Under the pieces are notes generated by a model, which ran no database searches, was not told where the DNA came from, and was given only the letters and a program-made list of their open reading frames with translations. DNA of 64,000 bases from Streptomyces qaidamensis (GTDB lineage: Bacteria; Actinomycetota; Actinomycetes; Streptomycetales; Streptomycetaceae): the NCBI RefSeq assembly GCF_001611795.1, contig NZ_CP015098.1:6820001-6884000 (forward strand). The letters run 5' to 3'. Positions 47,881-57,600 of the stretch are shown here, piece after piece. Position 1 is the stretch's first letter. Each line of letters opens with the position of its first letter. The position numbers and the translations under genes are program-made.

Positions 47881-49344
47881 ATGTTCCTGACGATCACTAC
47901 CACCGGCACGCCGGAGCGCCCCGCCACCGACCTCGGCTACCTGCTGCACAAGCATCCCGACAAGGCGCAGGCGTTCTCCACCTCCTACGGCACGGCCCAC
48001 GTCCTCTACCCCGAGGCGGAAGCCCAGCGCTGCACGGCGGCGCTGCTGCTGGAGGTCGACGCGGTGGCACTGGTCAGGCGCGGCAAGGGCAAGGGCCGCG
48101 GCGGCGCCCCCGACGCGGCACTCGCGCAGTACGTCAACGACCGCCCCTACGCGGCCTCCTCCCTGCTCGCCGTGGCGCTGAGCAGCGTCTTCTCCAGCGC
48201 GATGAAGGGCGTCTGCAACGCCAGGCCGGAGCTGCCCGGCCAGGCCAGGCCGCTGCGCGTCGAGGTGCCCGCACTGCCCGCCCGGGGCGGCCCCGACCTC
48301 GTACGGAAGCTCTTCGAGCCGCTCGGCTGGACCGTCACCGCCGAGCCCGTGCCGCTGGACACGGAGTTCCCCGACTGGGGCGACTCGCGGTACGTGAGCC
48401 TGGTCCTGGAATCGGACGCGCTCACCCTCGCCGAGGCCCTGCGCCACCTCTACGTCCTGCTCCCCGTCCTCGACGACGCCAAGCACTACTGGGTCGCCCC
48501 CGACGAGGTCGACAAGCTGCTGCGCGTCGGCGAGGGCTGGCTGCCCGCGCACCCGGAGCAGCGGCTGATCACCAGCCGCTACCTCTCACGCCGCTGGTCG
48601 CTGACCCGGCAGGCCACCGAGCGCCTGGAACTGGTGCGGCTGGCCGAGACCGACGACAGCGAGGTCGAGGAGATCGACAACGCAGTCGAGGCGGAGACCG
48701 AGACCGAGGAGAAGCCGACCCCGCTGGCCGTGCAGCGCCGCGAGGCGATCGTCACGGCGCTCCGGCAGTCCAAAGCCGCCCGGGTCCTCGATCTCGGCTG
48801 CGGACAGGGCCAGTTGGTGCAGACACTGCTCAAGGACCCGGCGTTCACCGAGATCGTGGGCGTGGACGTGTCGATGCGCGCCCTCACCATCGCCTCCCGG
48901 CGGCTGAAGCTGGACCGCATGGGCGAGCGGCAGGCCTCCCGCGTCCAGCTCCTCCAGGGCTCCCTCGCGTACACCGACGTCCGGCTCAAGGGCTACGACG
49001 CCGCCGTGCTCAGCGAGGTCATCGAGCACCTCGACCTGCCCCGGCTGCCCGCCCTGGAGTACGCGGTGTTCGGCTCGGCGCGCCCGAAGACGGTCCTCGT
49101 GACCACCCCCAACGTCGAGTACAACGTGCGCTGGGAGTCCCTCCCGGCCGGACACGTCCGGCACGGCGACCACCGCTTCGAGTGGACCCGCTCGGAGTTC
49201 CGGGCCTGGGCCGAGGCGGTCGCCGAACGGCACGGCTACGGCGTCGGGTTCGAACCCGTGGGCCCCGACGACCCGGAGGTGGGGCCGCCCACCCAGATGG
49301 CCGTATTCACCCTGACCACGCCGAAGGAGGCGAAGGCGGCATGA
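47881..49344 (+). CDS. hen1: RNA 3'-terminal ribose 2'-O-methyltransferase Hen1
   Basis: 487 residues. The N-terminal region (MFLTITTTGTPERPATDLGY to about 240) is the bacteria-specific Hen1 N-domain. The C-terminal half is the methyltransferase, with the SAM motif VLDLGCGQGQLVQT and the metal-binding signature EVIEHL (Glu379, Glu382, His383) completed by HGDHRFEW. Hen1 methylates the 2'-OH of the 3' end of cleaved RNA before sealing, protecting the repaired site from further ribotoxin attack. Its stop overlaps the pnkp start by four bases (ATGA), so the two make the Pnkp/Hen1 RNA-repair heterocomplex. Confidence 0.95.
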   Translation: MFLTITTTGTPERPATDLGYLLHKHPDKAQAFSTSYGTAHVLYPEAEAQRCTAALLLEVDAVALVRRGKGKGRGGAPDAALAQYVNDRPYAASSLLAVALSSVFSSAMKGVCNARPELPGQARPLRVEVPALPARGGPDLVRKLFEPLGWTVTAEPVPLDTEFPDWGDSRYVSLVLESDALTLAEALRHLYVLLPVLDDAKHYWVAPDEVDKLLRVGEGWLPAHPEQRLITSRYLSRRWSLTRQATERLELVRLAETDDSEVEEIDNAVEAETETEEKPTPLAVQRREAIVTALRQSKAARVLDLGCGQGQLVQTLLKDPAFTEIVGVDVSMRALTIASRRLKLDRMGERQASRVQLLQGSLAYTDVRLKGYDAAVLSEVIEHLDLPRLPALEYAVFGSARPKTVLVTTPNVEYNVRWESLPAGHVRHGDHRFEWTRSEFRAWAEAVAERHGYGVGFEPVGPDDPEVGPPTQMAVFTLTTPKEAKAA

Positions 49345-51884
49345 CCGACGTACAGCAGGGGCGCGTGCTGCCCGTCACCGACCTGTCCCTGGTGGTGCTG
49401 GTCGGAGCCACCGGCTCCGGCAAGTCCACCTTCGCCCGCAGGCACTTCAAGCCCACCGAGGTCATCTCGTCCGACTTCTGCCGCGGCCTGGTCTCGGACG
49501 ACGAGAACGACCAGAGCGCCACCACCGACGCCTTCGACGTCCTGCACTACATCGCCGGCAAGCGCCTGGCCGCCGGCCGCCGCACGGTCGTGGACGCGAC
49601 CAGCGTGCAGTCCGACGCCCGCCGCCGGCTGATCGACCTGGCGAAGCAGTACGACGTGCTGCCGATCGCCATCGTGCTCGACGTGCCCGAGGAGGTGTGC
49701 GCCGAGCGCAACGCGGCCCGCACCGACCGCGCCGACATGCCCCGCCGGGTCATCACCCGCCACACCCGCGAACTACGCCGCTCCCTCAGGCACCTGGAGC
49801 GCGAGGGTTTCCGCAAGGTGCACATCCTGCGCGGCGTGCAGGAGGTCGAGCACGCCACGGTCGTCACCGAGAAACGCTTCAACGACCTCACCCACCTGAC
49901 CGGCCCGTTCGACATCATCGGCGACATCCACGGCTGCGCCGCCGAACTGGAGGCGCTGCTCGGCAAGCTGGGCTACGTCGACGGGGTGCACCCCGAGGGC
50001 CGCACGGCCGTCTTCGTCGGCGACCTGGTCGACCGCGGCCCGGACAGCCCCGGAGTGCTGCGCCGCGTGATGGCGATGGTGAAGTCCGGCAACGCCCTGT
50101 GCGTCCCCGGCAACCACGAGAACAAGTACGGCCGTTACCTGCGCGGCCGCAAGGTCCAGCACACCCACGGCCTCGCCGAGACCATCGAGCAGATGGCCGG
50201 CGAGAGCGAGGAGTTCCTCGCCGAGGTACGGGAGTTCCTCGGCGGCCTCGTCAGCCACTACGTCCTCGACGGCGGCCGGCTCGTCGTCTGCCACGCCGGT
50301 CTGCCCGAGAAGTACCACGGCCGCACCTCCGGCCGCGTCCGCAGCCACGCCCTGTACGGCGACACCACCGGGGAGACCGACGAGTTCGGCCTGCCCGTGC
50401 GCTACCCGTGGGCGGAGGACTACCGGGGCCGGGCCGCCGTCGTCTACGGCCACACCCCGGTGCCGGAGGCCACCTGGCTCAACAACACCATCTGCCTGGA
50501 CACCGGCGCGGTCTTCGGCGGCAAGCTCACCGCGCTGCGCTGGCCGGAGCGCGAGCTGGCCGACGTCCCGGCGGAGCAGGTCTGGTACGAGCCGGCGAAG
50601 CCGCTGCGCAGCGAGGCCCCCGGCGGGCAGGACGGCCGTCCGCTGGACCTTGCGGACGTGCGCGGCCGCAGGGTCGTCGAGACCCGGCACCAGGGCCGCG
50701 TCTCGATCCGCGAGGAGAACGCGGCGGCGGCCCTGGAGGTCATGAGCCGCTTCGCGGTGGACCCGCGGCTGCTGCCGTACCTCCCGCCGACCATGGCCCC
50801 GACGGCCACGAGTCGTGTCGAGGGCTACCTGGAGCACCCCGAGGAGGCCTTCGCCCAGTACAAGGACGACGGTGTCGCGCGGGTCGTGTGCGAGGAGAAG
50901 CACATGGGCTCACGGGCGGTGGCCCTGGTGTGCCGCGACGCGGAGGCGGCCCGCAAGCGCTTCGGCGTTGGGGGAGGCCCCAGCGGGTCCCTCTACACCC
51001 GCACCGGCCGCCCCTTCCTCGACGACGAGGCCCTCACCGAGGAGATCCTCGACCGGGTGCGCACGGCGGCCGGCGAGGCCGGCCTCTGGGACGAGCTGGA
51101 GACGGACTGGCTGCTGCTGGACGCCGAGCTGATGCCCTGGTCGCTGAAGGCGTCCGGGCTGCTGCGCTCGCAGTACGCCGCCGTGGGCGCCGCTTCCGGC
51201 GCGGTGCTCCCGCAGGCCCTGAGCGCCCTCCGGGGCGCGGCGGCGCGCGGCGTCGACGTGGCGGGCCTGCTGACCCGCACCGGCGAACGCGCCACCGACG
51301 CCGCCGCGTTCACCGAGGCGTACCGCCGCTACTGCTGGACCACCGACGGCCTGGACGGCGTGCGCCTGGCACCGTTCCAGATCCTCGCGGTCCAGGGACG
51401 CAGCCTCGCCGGCCTGCCGCACGACGAGCAGCTCGCCCTGCTCGACCGGCTCGTCGAGCACGACGGCAGCGGCCTGCTCCAGACCACCCGGCGGCTCTAC
51501 GTCGACACCGCCGACCCGGAGTCGGTGCGGGCCGGCGTCGACTGGTGGCTGGAGATGACCGGCCGAGGCGGCGAGGGCATGGTCGTCAAGCCGGTCGGCG
51601 CGGTCGTCCGCGACGGCCGGGGCCGCTTGGTGCAGCCCGGCATCAAGTGCCGCGGCCGCGAGTACCTGCGGATCATCTACGGCCCGGAGTACACCCGCCC
51701 GGAGAACCTCGCCCGGCTGCGCTCGCGGTTCCTCAACCACAAGCGGTCCCTGGCGATCCGCGAGTACGCCCTGGGCCTGGAGGCCCTGGACCGGCTGGCC
51801 GAGGGCGAGCCGCTGTGGCGGGTGCACGAGGCGGTGTTCGGGGTGCTGGCCCTGGAGTCGGAGCCGGTCGACCCGAGGCTGTGA
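49341..51884 (+). CDS. pnkp: Polynucleotide kinase-phosphatase-ligase Pnkp (RNA repair)
   Basis: 847 residues with three modules. A 5'-kinase has Walker A GATGSGKST (22-30). A calcineurin-like 2',3'-phosphatase follows (from about 191, with DIIGDIHGC, VGDLVDRG and PGNHE). The C-terminal ligase/adenylyltransferase region has the KxxGxR motif at Lys520 (KHMGSR) and the EGMVVKP segment. Pnkp heals and seals broken RNA; in bacteria the ligase works together with Hen1. The ATG at 49341 is fixed by its 4-base overlap with hen1. A terminator follows. Confidence 0.95.
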   Translation: MTDVQQGRVLPVTDLSLVVLVGATGSGKSTFARRHFKPTEVISSDFCRGLVSDDENDQSATTDAFDVLHYIAGKRLAAGRRTVVDATSVQSDARRRLIDLAKQYDVLPIAIVLDVPEEVCAERNAARTDRADMPRRVITRHTRELRRSLRHLEREGFRKVHILRGVQEVEHATVVTEKRFNDLTHLTGPFDIIGDIHGCAAELEALLGKLGYVDGVHPEGRTAVFVGDLVDRGPDSPGVLRRVMAMVKSGNALCVPGNHENKYGRYLRGRKVQHTHGLAETIEQMAGESEEFLAEVREFLGGLVSHYVLDGGRLVVCHAGLPEKYHGRTSGRVRSHALYGDTTGETDEFGLPVRYPWAEDYRGRAAVVYGHTPVPEATWLNNTICLDTGAVFGGKLTALRWPERELADVPAEQVWYEPAKPLRSEAPGGQDGRPLDLADVRGRRVVETRHQGRVSIREENAAAALEVMSRFAVDPRLLPYLPPTMAPTATSRVEGYLEHPEEAFAQYKDDGVARVVCEEKHMGSRAVALVCRDAEAARKRFGVGGGPSGSLYTRTGRPFLDDEALTEEILDRVRTAAGEAGLWDELETDWLLLDAELMPWSLKASGLLRSQYAAVGAASGAVLPQALSALRGAAARGVDVAGLLTRTGERATDAAAFTEAYRRYCWTTDGLDGVRLAPFQILAVQGRSLAGLPHDEQLALLDRLVEHDGSGLLQTTRRLYVDTADPESVRAGVDWWLEMTGRGGEGMVVKPVGAVVRDGRGRLVQPGIKCRGREYLRIIYGPEYTRPENLARLRSRFLNHKRSLAIREYALGLEALDRLAEGEPLWRVHEAVFGVLALESEPVDPRL

Positions 51885-51902
51885 ACCGGAGGCCACGCGA
51901 TT

Positions 51903-51940
51903 CCGGCCAGGCTTGTCCCGCCTGGGACGCTCCTGGCCGG
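51903..51940 (+). terminator. Terminator after pnkp
   Basis: A hairpin with outer arms CCGGCCAGG/CCTGGCCGG (51903-51911, 51932-51940) and inner arms GTCCC/GGGAC (51915-51919, 51924-51928). It separates the RNA-repair operon from the conflict-system genes. Confidence 0.75.
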
Positions 51941-52041
51941 GCGTCGCCCTTGCGGTCCCATTCGTCCCTGGTTAACCGCTGGTTGCCGTGCTAACTTCGC
52001 TGGTCTGCCCAGACAGGTGAACCGACTCAGGGGGAAAGTCG

Positions 52042-53559
52042 GTGCGGACAGGTACGGTGCCCGGCGAGTTCGGCGGCACGTCCGGACATCAGCCGGATTT
52101 AGAGCTGCTCTTACGGCTCACGGACGTCCTCTGCGAGCTGGGCTGCGTGGAGGACGCACCGAGCCGGGTGCAGTTCGCCGGTCTCCTGGGGAGCCAGCTC
52201 CACCGGCCCGTGGACATCCGCGGCGTCAGACTCCGTGAAGACGTGGTGAGTCTGGTGACCGCCGCGCTGAGCGTGGCGGGCGGCGAGCACGTACTGGTCG
52301 GGGTGGTCCGCATCCTCGAAGGAGCCCCGGCCGGGGACGAACTCGACCGGCTGATCGCTCCTGCCCCCGCCCTGGCCGGACCACTGTCCAAGGAGGACGA
52401 GAAGAGCGCACGCGTGGCGCTCTCCCGCGGAGACCTGCCCGCCGCACGGTTACGGGACGGTCTGGCCGAGGAACTCGCCGGCCTGGACCTCCCCGACGGG
52501 CTCACCCCCGAACAGCTCTTCACGCACCTCCTCGAATGGAACGCGCAGGACGACGGCCTGCCGCCCGTCGTCCTGCTCCTCGACCACGCCGCCCGTCTCG
52601 CCGGAACCGTCGAGCACCGCCTCGCGCTCACCGGCTGGGTCGACGACTGGACTTCACGCGCGGGCCTGACCGCGGAGTTGGGCAGACGCCGGCAGAGACG
52701 CGCGGCGGTGGTGTGGTCGCCCGACATCCCCCGCACCCTCGTCATCGCCGTCGAACCGGCCCGGGACGGCAGCACGGACGTGGTCGTGCGGACCTGGACC
52801 AACGCGACCCCCGGGCGCTGGGACCCCCGCCCCGGCGAACCCGAGACGACCGCCCTGGACGACCTCGGCCGAGCCGTTGACGAGGCGCTCCGGCGCGGCA
52901 CCCGACTGTGGCTGGTCCCACGCGAACCGGAGCCGCGCGGACTCCAGGAGCCGCCTGCGTACGTAGAGTTCCTCCTTCCGTACGATCTGATGAACCACGA
53001 TGTGGCGGGGTTGACGTTCGCCGTCGGCGACGGGGAGCCCATTCCGCTCAGCCTGCGGTACGGGGTCCATCTACGCAGCCTGGAACGCATGCGTACGGAC
53101 AACGCCGTGGTCCGGCAGCAGTGGCAGCGGCGTTGGGCGGCGCTGAAGCAGCACGGGATCACGGTGCACGCCTGGCGGGAAGCGGACGCCCGGCGGCAGC
53201 GCGCGTGGCAGATCGCGCTCGCCGGGGAATCCACAAGGACGGCAGTGCTGTTGGACGCGCCGACCGGGGCCCCGGCCCTGGAGGCACTCAAAGCGGCGAT
53301 CGCGGAGGGGATCGGGCTGGCCGTCTGGGACCGCCGAGGTGTGTTCATCGAGGAGAGGCGTGAGGTGGTGACTGCGGTCTTCGCGGCCGTCACGATGCCC
53401 GTGCAGCTTCCTTCCGTCATTCACCGCATGCGTCTGAACGCCGAGAGCGGCGCGGAGGACGCGGTCCAGTACCTGGCCCGGAACGTCGGATTCCTGTGGG
53501 ACGACCCCACACGCGTCGTCGACCTCCAGGCCACCGACCCCGGCGATCTCGCCAGCTGA
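52042..53559 (+). CDS. EAD2-VMAP protein (vWA-MoxR-associated conflict-system protein)
   Basis: 505 residues. The N-terminal helical domain (about 18-100; LTDVLCELGCVEDAPSRVQF and VVSLVTAALSVAGGEHVLVG) looks like effector-associated domain 2 (EAD2), the adaptor that pairs a regulator with its effector. A helical linker and the VMAP C-terminal domain follow (about 190-490). Its hallmark is YVEFLLPYDLMNHDVAG and the block LSLRYGVHLRSLERM (about 334-350) with a nearby WQRRW, ending with APALEALKAA and AVWDRRG. VMAP-C proteins form ternary systems with a MoxR ATPase and a vWA protein; both follow here. GTG at 52042 has GGGGAAAG just upstream. Codons 20, 24 and 137 are TTA (bldA). The MoxR gene starts 16 bases downstream. 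Confidence 0.8.
   Translation: MRTGTVPGEFGGTSGHQPDLELLLRLTDVLCELGCVEDAPSRVQFAGLLGSQLHRPVDIRGVRLREDVVSLVTAALSVAGGEHVLVGVVRILEGAPAGDELDRLIAPAPALAGPLSKEDEKSARVALSRGDLPAARLRDGLAEELAGLDLPDGLTPEQLFTHLLEWNAQDDGLPPVVLLLDHAARLAGTVEHRLALTGWVDDWTSRAGLTAELGRRRQRRAAVVWSPDIPRTLVIAVEPARDGSTDVVVRTWTNATPGRWDPRPGEPETTALDDLGRAVDEALRRGTRLWLVPREPEPRGLQEPPAYVEFLLPYDLMNHDVAGLTFAVGDGEPIPLSLRYGVHLRSLERMRTDNAVVRQQWQRRWAALKQHGITVHAWREADARRQRAWQIALAGESTRTAVLLDAPTGAPALEALKAAIAEGIGLAVWDRRGVFIEERREVVTAVFAAVTMPVQLPSVIHRMRLNAESGAEDAVQYLARNVGFLWDDPTRVVDLQATDPGDLAS
52099..52452 (+). other. Three in-frame TTA codons in the VMAP gene
   Basis: TTA codons at 52099-52101 (codon 20), 52111-52113 (codon 24) and 52450-52452 (codon 137), all in the VMAP frame. 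Most genes in this window have none. Three in one gene, two of them within the first 25 codons, make synthesis strongly dependent on the bldA leucyl tRNA. Confidence 0.85.
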
Positions 53560-53575
53560 GCTAGGAGGCTTCGGC

Positions 53576-54667
53576 ATGAGCGCACAGGAACGGACGGCCG
53601 CGGACGACTGGCGTGTCTTCCACGCCACCGGACGCCCGCAGGACGCCCCACCCGCGCTGCCCGATCCGCCGCCCTGGCGGAGGTTCCGCGGGGGCCCGGC
53701 CGAGGCCCCGCCCCCGGACGACGCCGAGGCCGCGCTGCGCCGCCTGGGCCCCGGCGGTCTCACCCCGCAACTCGACGAGGAGCAGATAGAGACGGTCAAC
53801 GCCGCCCTGCTGCTGCGCCGCCCGCTGCTGATCACCGGCCCGCCGGGCGTCGGCAAGTCGACGCTCGCCTACCTGATCTCGCGTGAGCTGGGGCTCGGCC
53901 GGGTACTGGAGTGGAACGTCGTGAGCCGGACCAGCCTGCGGGACGGCTTGTACGTCCACGACGCCATGGGCCGCGCCCAGGCCATCGCCGCCTGGCAGGC
54001 CGGACTGCGCGAGACGGCACGGGCGGAGCCGGTGTTCGAAGACGCCGAACAGACCGTCAACTCATCGGTCATGTCAAAAGATCGTCAACTTGCGCCGGTT
54101 ATAGGCGAGTTCATTACACTGGGGCCCCTGGGCACCGCCCTGCTGCCCTACGACCGGCCCCGGGTGCTTCTCGTCGACGAACTCGACAAAAGCGACATCG
54201 ACCTGCCGAACGACCTGCTGCACGTTCTGGAGAATGGAAGTTATGAGGTTCCGGAGCTGGTGCGCGACGCCTCCGACGCGGCGAGCGTGCACACCGGCGA
54301 CCCGGGCAGCCGGGCCGTGGTGCGGGGCGGACGGGTCGAATGCCGGGAGTTCCCGGTCGTGGTGATCACCAGCAACGGGGAGCGGGAATTCCCCGCCGCC
54401 TTCCGTCGCCGCTGCCTGCCCATGGAGATGCACACCCCGACCCGGGAGCAACTCCTGGCCATGGTCGAGGGCCACCTCGGGCTCCGTCCGCAGGGCACCG
54501 AAGACCTCGTCGACCTGTTCGTTCAGCGGGTCCAGGCGGGGGGCGTCCACTCCCTCGACCAGTTGCTGAACGCTGTCCAGATGACTACTGCGGGTGGTTT
54601 TCAGGCTGACGGTGACGGGCGTAAGCTCGTCGAACTGCTGCTCCGCGACCTCGCGAAGGGCCGCTGA
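53576..54667 (+). CDS. MoxR-type AAA+ ATPase
   Basis: 363 residues. After a Pro-rich N-tail comes the AAA+ module: Walker A GPPGVGKST (88-96), Walker B LLVDELDK (198-205), sensor 1 VVITSNGEREF and the arginine-finger region AAFRRRCLPMEMHTP. AAA+ MoxR proteins work as chaperone-like activators with vWA partners. Its neighbours are the VMAP gene (16 bases upstream, TAGGAGG at 53562-53568 as RBS) and the vWA-containing protein, whose ATG shares one base with its stop (TGATG). An insertion before the IGEFITLGPLG segment (about residues 148-180) is AT-richer than the rest of the gene. Confidence 0.85.
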   Translation: MSAQERTAADDWRVFHATGRPQDAPPALPDPPPWRRFRGGPAEAPPPDDAEAALRRLGPGGLTPQLDEEQIETVNAALLLRRPLLITGPPGVGKSTLAYLISRELGLGRVLEWNVVSRTSLRDGLYVHDAMGRAQAIAAWQAGLRETARAEPVFEDAEQTVNSSVMSKDRQLAPVIGEFITLGPLGTALLPYDRPRVLLVDELDKSDIDLPNDLLHVLENGSYEVPELVRDASDAASVHTGDPGSRAVVRGGRVECREFPVVVITSNGEREFPAAFRRRCLPMEMHTPTREQLLAMVEGHLGLRPQGTEDLVDLFVQRVQAGGVHSLDQLLNAVQMTTAGGFQADGDGRKLVELLLRDLAKGR

Positions 54668-57600
54668 TGACCCGGGAGCGCGCATCCGGACCCGGCGACG
54701 GGGATCCCGCATCGGGATCGTCGCCGCCTCCTTCGGTGTACCCCGAGCCGCCCGCGGGCGAGCGGGGGGACCGGGTCCCTGCCGCTCCCGATCACTTCGT
54801 ACCGCGCTGGCAGGAGTTCGCCGACGCCGTGTGGCTGGCCGCGCACTGGAGCCGGTACGGCGTACCCGGCGGCACGGCCCAGGAGGCGCCCGCCCCGGCC
54901 CGGGAAGAGGAAGTCGTCCGCCCGCAGGACTCCGGGACGGGACAGCCGTCCCCGCCTGCGGCCGGCGACGACGCACGCGCCGCCGGGCCCACGGCGGCCG
55001 ACGAGGACGACGCTCCCCCCGGGCCCCCGCCGGCCCGCCGCACCCCCGTCTCGCTCCCTCCCGCCGACCGGGCCGTCTCCCGGCCCGACGGCCGCTTCTT
55101 ACCGCACCCCGACGGCCCCTTCACCCTGCACCTCGGGCCGCCGCTGCTGCCCCGGCCCGAACCCGACCCGTCCGGGCCCGGACGCGTCACGGCGCTGCTC
55201 GCGCGCGCCCTGCACCACCTGGCCCGCCGCATCCCGTCCCGCAGCAGCCTGGAGCTGGACGAGGAGACCACCGCCGAACAGGGCCTCGCCGACGGGCTGT
55301 GGATGCCGTTCCTGCGGCCCGCCCGGGTCTCCGCCTTCGACCTGGTGCTGCTGTTCGACGACGCCCCCACGATGCGCATCTGGGAGGAGAGCGCCGCACG
55401 CCTGGCCCGGGCCGCCGAGCACAGCGGCGCCTTCCGGAGCGTGCGCACGATCAGGGCGACCGTGCCCCGCACCGGCACCGCCACCCTGCGCTGGCCCACG
55501 GGCCGGGCCGTCGCCGACCCGGCCGAACTGCTCGACGGCCGGGGCAGCCGGATCTTCCTCGTCGTCACCGACGGACTGGCCCACGGCTGGGCCGCCACCG
55601 CCGCCGACGAACTCCTCGGCCGCCTCGCCCACGCCGGCCCCACCGCGCTCGTCCACCTGCTGCCGCCGCACCTGCGCCACCGGTCCTCGCTCTACCCGTA
55701 CCCGGCCGTCCTGGAGGCCGGGGGGTTCGGAGCCCCCAACGACGGCCTCGGGCACTGGGCTCCGCCCGGCGGGCCCGATCCGATGCGGCCGCTGCCCGAA
55801 GCGGGCGACGGCTCCGTCGCAGTCCCGGTGCTCTCCCTGAAGCCCGCCTCCCTCGCCGCCTGGTCCGACCTGGTCACCGGCGGCCGCGGCGTACGGCGTT
55901 CGCTGCCCGTGGTGCTGGCAGGTGCCCTGAGCAAGGGCGCCCCGGCCCCCGGTCTGCGCGCCCCGCGCCTGCCCCGCGCCGCCGGCGCCGCCGTACGGCG
56001 CTTCTTCAGCCTCGCCACCCCATCGGCCCGCCGGCTCGCCACCCAACTGGCGGCCATCCCCTTCGACTTCGACCTCGTGGAGCAGCTGCGCAGGCGCGTC
56101 ATGCCGGAGACCGGCCCCGACCATCTGGCCGAGATCCTCATGGGCGGGCTGATCGACTGGGAGGGCGGGGAGCAGGGGCGCCCCGAGTTCGCCGAGGGCG
56201 TGCGCGAGGCGCTGCTCGCCACCACCACCCGTAGTCAACTCGCCCAGACCGTCAGCGTGGTGGGCGAGCTGCCTGCCGCGGGGGAGCGCGGCGTCGCCCT
56301 GCGCGCCGCGCTGCACGACCCGCTGCGGACCATGCTGCCCGACCCGGCCGAGCCCGGCTGGGCGCGCAGCGAACTGGCCGTGATGCGAGCCCTGTCGGGA
56401 CCCTACTCCGAGCGGGCCAAACGCATTGAACCGAACCTGTCCAGGTACACGCCTCCCGCGGCCGTACCGGAGGGCAGCACCAGGCCCGCGCATCCACCCC
56501 CAAAGGTGAATAAACCGGGTGATCCGACTCCATCCAGCCCAGCGGGCAGTGACCCGAATTCGGGAATTTCCGATCTGACTGGAGAATCCGCGCCGTCTTC
56601 GACGGCCGGCGCGCACCGACAACAGACCCCGGAGGCAGAGCCGCTCATGCAGCGCACCACGACCGCAACGCCGGCCCTACTGGTGAACGTGCCCATGCGC
56701 AACACCTCGTTCGTCGGCCGGCAGGCGCTGCTGAGGGCCGTGGAGGAGCAACTCGCCGCCCAGGACACCGCGGCCGTGCTGCCCAACGCCCTGCACGGCC
56801 TGGGCGGCGTCGGCAAGTCCCAGCTGGCGCTGGAGTACATCTACACCCACCAGCGTGACTACCGGATCATCTGCTGGATCCCCGCCGAACGCGAGAGCCT
56901 CATCCTGGCCGCGCTCTCCTCCCTCGCCTCCCAGCTGGGCGTCGCCCCCTCCGGCCAGGACAGCCTGGGTGCCGCCGCCGCCAACACCGCCGTGCCCGCC
57001 GTACTGGAGGCGCTGCGCACGGGGACGCCGTACGACAACTGGCTGCTGGTCTTCGACAACGCAGAGGACATCGAGGCGGTGCGCGGCTACTTCCCGCACA
57101 ACGGGCCGGGCAAGGTCATCGTCACCTCCCGGAACCGAGGCTGGGAACGGGTGGCCACCTCCCTGCCGGTGAACGTCTTCGAACGCGACGAGTCCATCGA
57201 GCTGCTCCAGAAGCGCGCCAAGGACCTGCCCCGGGAGGACGCCGACCGGCTCGCCGAAGCGCTCGGCGACCTCCCGCTGGCCGTGGAGCAGTCGGGCGCC
57301 TGGCTCGGCGTCACCGGCATGGAGGTGGACGAGTACCTCGAACTGCTGGCCCAGCGCAGCCCGGAGATCCTGGAGATCGAGCGGAGCCCCGATTACCCGG
57401 TCTCCGTCGCCGCCGCCTGGGACATCTCCCTGGAGCGCATCAGGGAGAACAATCCCGGAGCCCGGCAGCTGCTCGACATCTGCGCCAGCATGGCCCCCGA
57501 GCCGATCCCGCGGTCCATCCTGCGCAGCAGCAGGGGCGTGAACATCACACCGGAGATCGACCCGATGCTGCGCGAGCCGATCAAACTGAACCGGGCCATC

